A stretch of 14,113 nucleotides of DNA from CAZILN01 sp964540005 (GTDB lineage Bacteria; Bacteroidota; Bacteroidia; Bacteroidales; SM23-62): the NCBI GenBank assembly GCA_964540005.1, contig CAZILN010000329.1, forward strand, positions 1 to 14,113, in the 5' to 3' direction. Positions 7,289 to 14,113 of this stretch are shown in pieces (position 1 is the first letter of the stretch; every line of letters starts with the position of its first letter). Position numbers and translations under genes: made by a program. The notes below the pieces were generated by a model. The model saw only the letters and a list, made by a program, of their open reading frames with translations. It was not told where the DNA came from and did not search any database.

Positions 7289-8824
7289 ATGATCCGTTAT
7301 TTACTCACTATCCCGGCGATATTTTTACTTACCCTTTCACCCCGGGCCCAGCAAGATTCAGGGATTGTTGTTAATGATGCCATCAGGCCGGATGCGAAAG
7401 TCATATCCGGAACAGTTTACCTGGACAGTAAGGGATATTGCAGCTTGTCACCGGAACAGTTTTTTGACAGAAGCAGGCCTGAGCAAAGCAAAATGACCAT
7501 ATCCCTTGATCGTAATGATCTGCACTGTGAGGATGCAGGCGTACAGGTACTATACATCAATGCTACAGATGAAGCAGGAATTACCTCCTACATCCCTGTC
7601 AGGGTGACTGTAATGGATACTTTTCCCCCGGTCGTAAGGACGAAAAACAATTCACTCATCCTGGATAATACCGGATCAGTAATTCCTGATCCAAAAATGT
7701 TTGACAATGGAAGCTCTGATGCATGCGGTATTAGGACAATCCGTCTCACTCCGGACAGGTTCAGTTGTGAAGACCTGGGTGTCCGCCAGGTTATTATTAA
7801 TGTAATTGATAATAATGGAAATATAGCATCCGGCCAGGCTGAAGCAACCATCCTGGACAGGATAGCTCCTACAATTAAGGTTCTCGATCTGGAGGCAGAA
7901 CTGGATGATTTTGGAAACCTCACACTGGGTCCCGGACAGGTGGATGACTTTAGCTATGATGCTTGCGGCCTGGCAAGTTTTCACCTGGAACCTTCAAGAT
8001 TCAACTGTGGAAATATCGGAGAAAACATGGTCACCCTGACAGTTACAGATAAGCAGGGTAACTCAGCTTCCAGGGAGGCCAGGATAACAATTTCTGATAA
8101 TATGCCCCCGGAGGTCCGGGTCCGGGATATACTCCTGGAACTTGATGAACACGGCCGGGCAAGTTTATCGGCCGAGGATGTCGATATGGGCAGTACTGAT
8201 AATTGCGGGATCAGGAGTATCAGGATCAGTCAGACAGAATTTAGCTGCGATCATACAGGGGAGAACAGGGTAATGCTTACTGTCACAGATGTTAACGGAA
8301 ATACCGCTGAAGAAGAAGCACTTGTCAGGATAGTGGATAAGACAGCTCCAGTTGTGCATCCCGAAGACATCAGCCTTGAGCTTAATTCAGAAGGAGTTGT
8401 CGAGATCAGTCCCATGCTGTTCAGGCATATTGCCAGTGATGCATGCGGCATATCAGAGCTGAACCTTGAGAAAACAGTATTCACCTGCTCTGATATGGGA
8501 CCACAGATGGTCAGACTGAGTGTTACAGATAACAACAGGAACAACAGCACAGAAGCAATTAAAATCACAGTGATCGACAACATTCCACCAGAAGTGAGGG
8601 TGAAAAATATTACTATTACCCTTAATAAAGAGGGAAAGACCTTTATTAAGGCTAGCGATATTGATGATGGAAGTACCGACAACTGCAGGATTGAGACCAT
8701 GACTGTCAGCCGGTCAGAATTTTCTGAAGAGCACCTGGGCGAAAATGAAATTATCTTTATTGTTGGTGATCCGGAAGGCAATCTGAGCAGCGCCAGGGTA
8801 ATAGTTACTGTTATCAAGGAGTGA
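7289..8824 (+). CDS. Exported protein of six 80-residue HYR/Ig-like repeats
   Basis: The chosen start is the ATG at 7289, giving 511 residues. It puts a clean signal peptide at the N-terminus (MIRYLLTIPAIFLLTLSPRAQ, cleavage probably after residue 20). An upstream in-frame TTG at 7241 would add an unlikely 16-residue extension. After a short linker the whole mature protein is six 80-residue repeats (31-510) plus one final Glu. Each repeat has a Pro-Pro/Ala-Pro start, an 'LxLDxxG' strand, a Ser-x-Asp-x-Cys-Gly turn, a Phe-x-Cys 14 residues after that Cys, and a 'VTDxxGN' loop near its end, like hyalin-repeat (HYR) or bacterial Ig-like domains. The paired Cys probably form one disulfide per repeat. 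There is no T9SS tail, lipobox or LPxTG-like anchor, so the final location (periplasm or outside) is unclear. A structural or adhesive role is likely; no catalytic motif is seen. Confidence 0.85.
   Translation: MIRYLLTIPAIFLLTLSPRAQQDSGIVVNDAIRPDAKVISGTVYLDSKGYCSLSPEQFFDRSRPEQSKMTISLDRNDLHCEDAGVQVLYINATDEAGITSYIPVRVTVMDTFPPVVRTKNNSLILDNTGSVIPDPKMFDNGSSDACGIRTIRLTPDRFSCEDLGVRQVIINVIDNNGNIASGQAEATILDRIAPTIKVLDLEAELDDFGNLTLGPGQVDDFSYDACGLASFHLEPSRFNCGNIGENMVTLTVTDKQGNSASREARITISDNMPPEVRVRDILLELDEHGRASLSAEDVDMGSTDNCGIRSIRISQTEFSCDHTGENRVMLTVTDVNGNTAEEEALVRIVDKTAPVVHPEDISLELNSEGVVEISPMLFRHIASDACGISELNLEKTVFTCSDMGPQMVRLSVTDNNRNNSTEAIKITVIDNIPPEVRVKNITITLNKEGKTFIKASDIDDGSTDNCRIETMTVSRSEFSEEHLGENEIIFIVGDPEGNLSSARVIVTVIKE
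7379..8818 (+). repeat. Six tandem 240-bp (80-residue) coding repeats in perfect register
   Basis: Repeats cover residues 31-110, 111-190, 191-270, 271-350, 351-430 and 431-510 with no indels. The first Cys of the pair falls at 146, 226, 306, 386 and 466, and the second at 80, 160, 240, 320 and 400. Repeat 1 has Gln66 where the first Cys should be, but carries Cys51 instead. Repeat 6 has Glu480 in place of the second Cys. DNA similarity between units is modest, so the duplications are old while the length has been held constant. Confidence 0.9.
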
Positions 8825-9173
8825 ACCGGTTTTCCGCACATAAGGATAAGCCCTTATTTAGATTCAATTTATATGATCCTGCTTGCAACCATTGTCCGGA
8901 AATCCCGGTCTTATATTCATTCATATACATTATCCGGCATAATATCAAAATTATAATACCGGTCATGACATTTTGGAAACCTTAATCAGCCAATATCGTA
9001 TTAAGTATGGATATTTTTAAACAGGATTTCAGGATTTTTAAATATGCAGCCGATTTCTTATCTTGTCTCTCCCATTTATCAACGAATATTAACTTCTCAA
9101 TAATGCATAAATCAACAGGTTTCAACTTGGGAACCTGCCTTCAAAAAACAATAACCAATTAACAAATATTGCC
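8825..9173. other. Intergenic leader of the giant beta-helix gene
   Basis: These 349 AT-rich bases hold no credible ORF. Visible structure: a weak hairpin at 8840-8857 after the upstream stop codon; a 9-bp direct repeat atttttaaa at 9013-9021 and 9034-9042, with starts 21 bp apart; and a 6-bp inverted repeat CAGGTT/AACCTG (9116-9121 with 9132-9137) just upstream of the downstream start. I find no good match to the Bacteroidota -33/-7 promoter pair. The length suggests a promoter plus a 5' untranslated leader for the 9174 gene. Confidence 0.5.
8840..8857 (+). terminator. Weak hairpin after the 80-residue-repeat gene
   Basis: ATAAGG (8840-8845) and CCTTAT (8852-8857) form a 6-bp stem with a 6-nt loop, 15 bases after the stop codon. 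Only a short TTA follows, so this is a marginal terminator candidate. Confidence 0.2.
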
Positions 9174-12100
9174 ATGAAAAGAATTGCTACTCTCTCGCTA
9201 ATTGCCAGTTTTTTCAGCTTTTTAAGTATTTCTGCTTTCTCCCAGATGACCGGGAGTTATACCGTTGATCCTGCCGGGGGTTTATTCCCGAATTTTACCA
9301 CCGTACAGGCAGCAGCAGATTCCCTGTTAAGCCAGGGGGTCAGCGGCGCCGTCACCATTAACATCACCAACGATTACTATGACGAGCAGGTAACGCTTGA
9401 TGGTACTATACAGGGCACCAGTGCGACCAATACCGTTACTTTTCAGTCATCGAGTGGTGACTCCACCAAGGTTGTGATCAGATATGCCGGAACTTCTGGT
9501 TCCAACTGGGTGTTTAAGATCGGGGAAGCGGACTATGTGACGCTTAAACAGATAACCTTCCAGGCAACAGGCGATTCATATACCAGGGTGCTGGATTTCA
9601 ACAACAGTGCCAGGAATATAAGCATCGAGAATTGTGTATTCTACGGGCACCCCACCACTACTTCCTACTATGACCAATATGCCATTATCTATTCCTACCA
9701 GGATTCCCTCAGTGACCTTACCATTAAAAACAATATATTCCATGATGGCAGTACGGGAATATATCTTTACGGGAGGTCATCGTACCTGACACCCGGATTG
9801 CAGATCCTTAACAACGAGTTCAGGGATCAGAACGAGAACGGGATCTATCTCAGGTATCAGAATGCCCCCCTTATTAAAGACAACGTTTTTGAAATGAATA
9901 AAAATGATGCCAACGGCATATATTTATATGATGTCGAATATGATTACCAGGTATTAAACAATAAAATAAACATGACTTCCTGGGGAGACCATGGAATTTA
10001 TCTGTATTACTGCAACGGGAACCAGACCCAGAGAGGTTTAATCGCCAATAACTTCATATCCATCCAGGGAACCTCAACTGCCCGGGGTATATATGTTAAT
10101 TACAGTACCTTCCAGAATTTTTATTATAACACTGTAAATATTACCAGCACTGCCACAGGGACAAATGCCAGTGCATTCTATTCCTATAGCAGTTGTTCGG
10201 ATCTTGACGTCAGGAACAATATTTTTGCTAATTTCGGCGGAAGTTACGCCTTCTATGCATATACTGCAAGTGCCATTACCAATGCAGACTACAACAACTA
10301 TTTTACCACAGGAAATTTCATCGCTTACTTTAATTCCAATATCCAGAATATTGACGACATGAGGACTGCCACCGGCATGGATGACAACTCTTTCTCTATT
10401 AGTCCCATATTTACTGAAGAATCAGACCTGCATATTACTGCAACCATTCTTGATGGCAGGGGTGCTGACCAGGGCCTGGGCATCACTACTGATATTGACG
10501 GTGAAACCAGGACAGATTTTGATATCGGGGCGGATGAGTTTACCGGCACAGGAACTGCTCTGGCCGGCACCTACACCATCGGCAAAACCGGGGCCACTTT
10601 TTCCAGTTTCACCAGTGCTATAGACTCGATGATGGATGCAGGTATCTCTTCATCAGTTATCTTCAATGTATTGGATGGGGAATATGTTGAACAATTTCAC
10701 ATATATCCGGTAGCAGGAGCTGACGAAAATAACACAATAACCTTCCAGTCCCAATCAGGAAATCCTGATGAAATGAAGCTGTCATTTACTTCAGGATCCA
10801 GCAATGATTATGTTGTCAGCATTGAAGGTGCAGACTATATCACGTTCAAAAACATGACGATCCAGGCTGATGATCCTACCTATGCAACAGTCATCCGGTT
10901 CAACGGTAATGCCAGCAACGACAGCATTGTTAACTGTATCCTTAATTCTACCAATACTCCATCCTATACTGCGTCCTATAATATTTACTCCTACCAGGAT
11001 GCCCTGAAAAATATTGTGATTGCCGGGAATACGCTTTCAGGCGGAAGGTATGGTATATATCTTAATACTGATAATGTTTACATGGCCAAAGGAATTGAAA
11101 TCCTGGACAATAAGATTTCCGGGAACAATAATTATTATGATCCGTTTGGTATTGACCTGAGGTATCTTGATGCACCGGTGGTCACCGATAATGAGATCGA
11201 TAATACTGTTAGTAGTGAATTTCATGGTATCCACCTGACCAACTGCTCTAACGCAATCAGGGTTCTCAGGAACAAGATCTATATGACCACTACCTATGCA
11301 GGTATAAAATTATATTCCTGTACGGGTGGCTCCACCTCCGGAACAAAGGGTTTAATCGCAAATAATGTTGTTCAGATTGGCGGAACAAGCTATGCCAAGG
11401 GGATACATATCTATAATTCAAAATACCAGAACATTTTTTACAATACCGTCAAAATAAGCAGTACCCATTCAAGTTATGGTGTGGCATTTTATAACGAGTA
11501 TGGATCCAGTACCGGCAATCTTGTCATCAAAAATAATATCTTTTCCAATTTCGGTGGCGGACTTGCCTTCTATTGCAATAACACCACTGGTATTCAAGAA
11601 TCTAATTATAATGACCTGTATTCTACGGGCAGTTTCCTTGCATCATGGGATGGAGTCAGCTACACCGAACTGGCCGGGTACCAGGCAGCCAGTAACCTTG
11701 ATACTAATTCTGTCTCAGCCAATCCTTCCTTTGTATCTGAAACGGATCTCCATGCTCAGAGTTCCTTCCTTGACAGTGCAGGCGCCGACCCCGATGTTCT
11801 TGTTGCAGAAGATTTCGAAGGAAACACAAGAGATCCGGATTACCCGGATATCGGAGCGTATGAATTTACCTCCACACTGCTGCCCCTGGCAGGAGGCACC
11901 TATAACATTGAAGCAGGGGCCACCGCTCCCCATTATGCGAGTTTTACTGCAGCAGTCTCAGACCTTAACAACCGTGGGATTTCCGGCCCGGTGATATTCA
12001 ATGTTGCGGAGGGCTCGTATGAAGAACAAATCACCCTGCTGGATATCAGCGGTGCTGACGCTACAAATACCATTACTTTCCAATCCGCCACCGGAAATGC

Positions 12101-14113
12101 TGCAGACGTTGAACTGTCATTTACAGCCACAGTTAATAAACCATGGGTGGTACGATTGCTTGGGACCGATCATATCACATTCAAAGACATGACTTTCTCT
12201 GCCAACAACGATGAATATTCAATTATTTTCAGTCTTAACGGAGGATTGCAGGATGTTGCCATTACCAACTGTGAATTGAACGGAGCCTCTGATTATTACC
12301 CATATAGCAATGAGAATTCTGTAATCTACGCCAGTGGATCCATCATCGATAACCTGACCGTCTCTGACAATATCATTTCGGGTGGATATGCAGGGGTATG
12401 GATCAGCTGTACCAATGATAATCACGGGACCGGGACAGTTATTCAGAACAATACCTTTGATGAGCAGGATGATTATGGTATCTATCTGCAATACCAGGAT
12501 AACCCGCTGATAGCCAATAACACAATCAAAATGACTGCCAGTTCCTATTATTATGGAATTTACCTGAGCGTCTGTGACGACAAGCTTGTTGTAAAAGGCA
12601 ACCGGATCACAATGAATAATTCAACCGGGGGCATATACCTGAATGACTGTGATGGGGGGAGTACTTCCAAAAGCGGACTGGTTGCAAATAATTTTATAGA
12701 CATCGGCGGCACAAGTACAGCATACGGTATTTACATGTATTATTGTGATTACCAGCAGATATATTTCAATACGGTCAGGATTACAAGCACCTCTACCTCT
12801 AGCGGAATGGCCTTTTATAATTCTTCCGGAAGTAATAACAAAGTGATTAATAACATATTTGCCAATATCGGTGGAGGATATGCTTATTATAACTACACTC
12901 CAACGGCGATTACTACATCTGATTATAATGACCTGTTCATAATTGGAAATTATATTGGTTACTGGAACGGCCAGCGCGAGAATCTTACTGCCTTCACCAC
13001 AGAAAGCACTATGGATGCCCATTCAATCTCCATCAATCCGAGCTTCGTATCTGCCACTGATATTCATACCACCAGTTCCTATCTTGACAGTGCCGGTACG
13101 GACCTTAGTGATTTCGTAGTTGACGATATCGATGGAGAGGACCGGGATCCGAACCTGCCTGATATAGGTGCAGATGAGTTTACAGCCACTACCTTTCCGC
13201 TGTCCGGCACCAAAACAATTGCCAAGAGCGGAGGCGATTACGAATCTTTCTCGGCAGCCGTAGACGCGCTTAATAATCTTGGTGTAAATGGTCCGGTTAC
13301 ATTCAATGTGGCCGAAGAAATATACGAAGAACAGTTTGAAATAATTGAAATACCCGGCATCTCAGCTAAAGATACCGTAGTATTCCAGTCGGCAACAGGC
13401 GATTCCCTTAAGACAATTCTCAGCTTTGACGCAAAAAACTCTAATGAAGATTACATTGTCAAGTTAAGCGGGGCCGACTATATTACATTTAAGAACCTGT
13501 CATTTGCAGCTACCAACAGTTCTTACGCAACTGTCTTTCGAATTAACGGAAGCGTGAACAACCTGAATTTATTGAATAACGTTCTCAGCAGCAGCAATGA
13601 CGCCTACTCATACGTGGTTTACTCGGCCAGTGAGAACATTACCAATGACCTTCTCATTCAGAACAATTTAATCATAGAAGGGGGGTACGGGATTTACGTG
13701 GATGGCAATAACAGTACTCATTCAAAAAATGTGAGGATCATAGGTAATACCCTTGACAACCAGTATTATGAAGGGATTAATTTAGTCGATATTACCGCTC
13801 CTGTTGTCAAGGATAATATCATCAGCACCTCTTCGCAGTATTATTACGGATTTGAGGCTATTTATATTAACGATTGTGAGGATGATCTTGAGCTTACAGG
13901 CAACAGGATCACACTGAACGATGACGGCACCGGGATTACCCTTTACTATTGTGCCGGTTCCATCATCAGGCCCGGACTGGTGGCAAATAATTTCGTAGGT
14001 ATCAGCGGGTCTTCCGAAGCTTATGGTATATATATCTACGATTGTGACTACCAGAACATTTATTATAACTCGGTTAATATCTCAAGCACTTACAGTACCG
14101 AAAGTTATAAGAG
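9174..14113 (+). CDS. Giant secreted right-handed parallel beta-helix protein, 3'-truncated
   Basis: From the ATG at 9174 the frame stays open to the right edge: 1646 full codons and no stop. The start is supported by a signal peptide (MKRIATLSLIASFFSFLSISAFS, cleavage probably before Gln24). The rest is modular: residues 27-464, 465-907, 908-1344 and 1345 to the edge. Each module begins with a strand-rich part of about 110 residues (GxYTI, then FxxAVxxL, GPVxFNV, EEQ, TFQS, DYITFKNMTF), continues with parallel beta-helix coils rich in 'NNxI' and 'YGIYL' motifs, and ends with an 'SDYNDLF', 'NPxFVS', 'LDSAG', 'DIDGExRDPDxPDIGADEF' block of the choice-of-anchor Q type. Proteins of this family in Bacteroidota usually end in a T9SS tail, which would lie beyond the window. 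The likely site is outside the cell and a polysaccharide-binding, lyase-like or adhesive role is possible; no catalytic residues can be assigned. The Ser/Thr/Asn/Tyr-rich composition fits an exposed beta-helix. Confidence 0.9.
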   Translation, partial: MKRIATLSLIASFFSFLSISAFSQMTGSYTVDPAGGLFPNFTTVQAAADSLLSQGVSGAVTINITNDYYDEQVTLDGTIQGTSATNTVTFQSSSGDSTKVVIRYAGTSGSNWVFKIGEADYVTLKQITFQATGDSYTRVLDFNNSARNISIENCVFYGHPTTTSYYDQYAIIYSYQDSLSDLTIKNNIFHDGSTGIYLYGRSSYLTPGLQILNNEFRDQNENGIYLRYQNAPLIKDNVFEMNKNDANGIYLYDVEYDYQVLNNKINMTSWGDHGIYLYYCNGNQTQRGLIANNFISIQGTSTARGIYVNYSTFQNFYYNTVNITSTATGTNASAFYSYSSCSDLDVRNNIFANFGGSYAFYAYTASAITNADYNNYFTTGNFIAYFNSNIQNIDDMRTATGMDDNSFSISPIFTEESDLHITATILDGRGADQGLGITTDIDGETRTDFDIGADEFTGTGTALAGTYTIGKTGATFSSFTSAIDSMMDAGISSSVIFNVLDGEYVEQFHIYPVAGADENNTITFQSQSGNPDEMKLSFTSGSSNDYVVSIEGADYITFKNMTIQADDPTYATVIRFNGNASNDSIVNCILNSTNTPSYTASYNIYSYQDALKNIVIAGNTLSGGRYGIYLNTDNVYMAKGIEILDNKISGNNNYYDPFGIDLRYLDAPVVTDNEIDNTVSSEFHGIHLTNCSNAIRVLRNKIYMTTTYAGIKLYSCTGGSTSGTKGLIANNVVQIGGTSYAKGIHIYNSKYQNIFYNTVKISSTHSSYGVAFYNEYGSSTGNLVIKNNIFSNFGGGLAFYCNNTTGIQESNYNDLYSTGSFLASWDGVSYTELAGYQAASNLDTNSVSANPSFVSETDLHAQSSFLDSAGADPDVLVAEDFEGNTRDPDYPDIGAYEFTSTLLPLAGGTYNIEAGATAPHYASFTAAVSDLNNRGISGPVIFNVAEGSYEEQITLLDISGADATNTITFQSATGNAADVELSFTATVNKPWVVRLLGTDHITFKDMTFSANNDEYSIIFSLNGGLQDVAITNCELNGASDYYPYSNENSVIYASGSIIDNLTVSDNIISGGYAGVWISCTNDNHGTGTVIQNNTFDEQDDYGIYLQYQDNPLIANNTIKMTASSYYYGIYLSVCDDKLVVKGNRITMNNSTGGIYLNDCDGGSTSKSGLVANNFIDIGGTSTAYGIYMYYCDYQQIYFNTVRITSTSTSSGMAFYNSSGSNNKVINNIFANIGGGYAYYNYTPTAITTSDYNDLFIIGNYIGYWNGQRENLTAFTTESTMDAHSISINPSFVSATDIHTTSSYLDSAGTDLSDFVVDDIDGEDRDPNLPDIGADEFTATTFPLSGTKTIAKSGGDYESFSAAVDALNNLGVNGPVTFNVAEEIYEEQFEIIEIPGISAKDTVVFQSATGDSLKTILSFDAKNSNEDYIVKLSGADYITFKNLSFAATNSSYATVFRINGSVNNLNLLNNVLSSSNDAYSYVVYSASENITNDLLIQNNLIIEGGYGIYVDGNNSTHSKNVRIIGNTLDNQYYEGINLVDITAPVVKDNIISTSSQYYYGFEAIYINDCEDDLELTGNRITLNDDGTGITLYYCAGSIIRPGLVANNFVGISGSSEAYGIYIYDCDYQNIYYNSVNISSTYSTESYK
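9252..14113 (+). repeat. Tandem ~1.3-kb modules of a beta-helix protein (three full, one cut)
   Basis: Module starts are at 9252, 10566, 11895 and 13206, giving lengths of 438, 443 and 437 codons, with the fourth running off the edge. An internal landmark (Gly-Leu-Ile/Val-Ala-Asn-Asn) lies 783, 783, 780 and 768 bases into modules 1 to 4, so the first two-thirds of modules 1 and 2 are equal in length and most variation is a few codons. Each full module closes with a DIGA-x-EF motif shortly before the next start. Protein similarity is clear and DNA similarity lower, indicating older duplications. Confidence 0.9.

Noticed and set aside
8251..8841. A 196-residue minus-strand ORF antisense to the 80-residue repeats
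   Set aside because: It is a Ser/Leu/Val-rich shadow of repetitive coding DNA, with no start context or known motif.
12621..13022. A 133-residue minus-strand ORF (and a similar one at 12219-12491)
   Set aside because: Both are Ile/Val-rich shadows of the beta-helix gene, whose frame is continuous through the region.

Overview
The window looks like a chromosomal segment of a Bacteroidota bacterium. The evidence is a classic type IX secretion (T9SS) type A C-terminal sorting tail on the first gene, several signal peptides ending just before Gln, long repeat-rich exported proteins, mostly weak or absent Shine-Dalgarno sequences, and a two-domain M16 zinc peptidase of the PqqL type. I cannot assign a genus. 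There are no tRNA, rRNA, CRISPR, insertion-sequence or phage signatures.

Layout from left to right. (1) Positions 2-2092: the 3' part of a secreted protein with nine exact 31-residue repeats, an Ig-like choice-of-anchor D/HYDIN-type domain, a beta-propeller-like region and a T9SS tail. (2) A short gap with a strong GATC-rich hairpin, probably a terminator. (3) Positions 2255-4370: a two-gene, overlapping + strand unit, with a membrane-anchored TPR protein of unknown function followed by a small four-CxxC zinc-ribbon protein. (4) Positions 4420-7221, minus strand: a full-length secreted M16 metallopeptidase, convergent with the zinc-ribbon gene. (5) Divergent from it, 7289-8824: an exported protein built almost entirely of six 80-residue HYR/Ig-like repeats in perfect register. 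(6) A roughly 350-bp gap. (7) From 9174 past the right edge: a giant secreted parallel beta-helix protein (at least 1646 residues) made of modules of about 440 residues; three are complete and a fourth is cut by the window end. This large gene is open to the edge in one frame.

Functionally, three of the six genes encode envelope or extracellular proteins with three unrelated repeat architectures, probably adhesive or structural surface proteins. The peptidase probably works in the periplasm. Nothing ties these genes into one pathway, and I see no defence system, biosynthetic cluster or mobile element. The least explained parts are the membrane-TPR/zinc-ribbon pair and the precise, indel-free construction of the repeat proteins.
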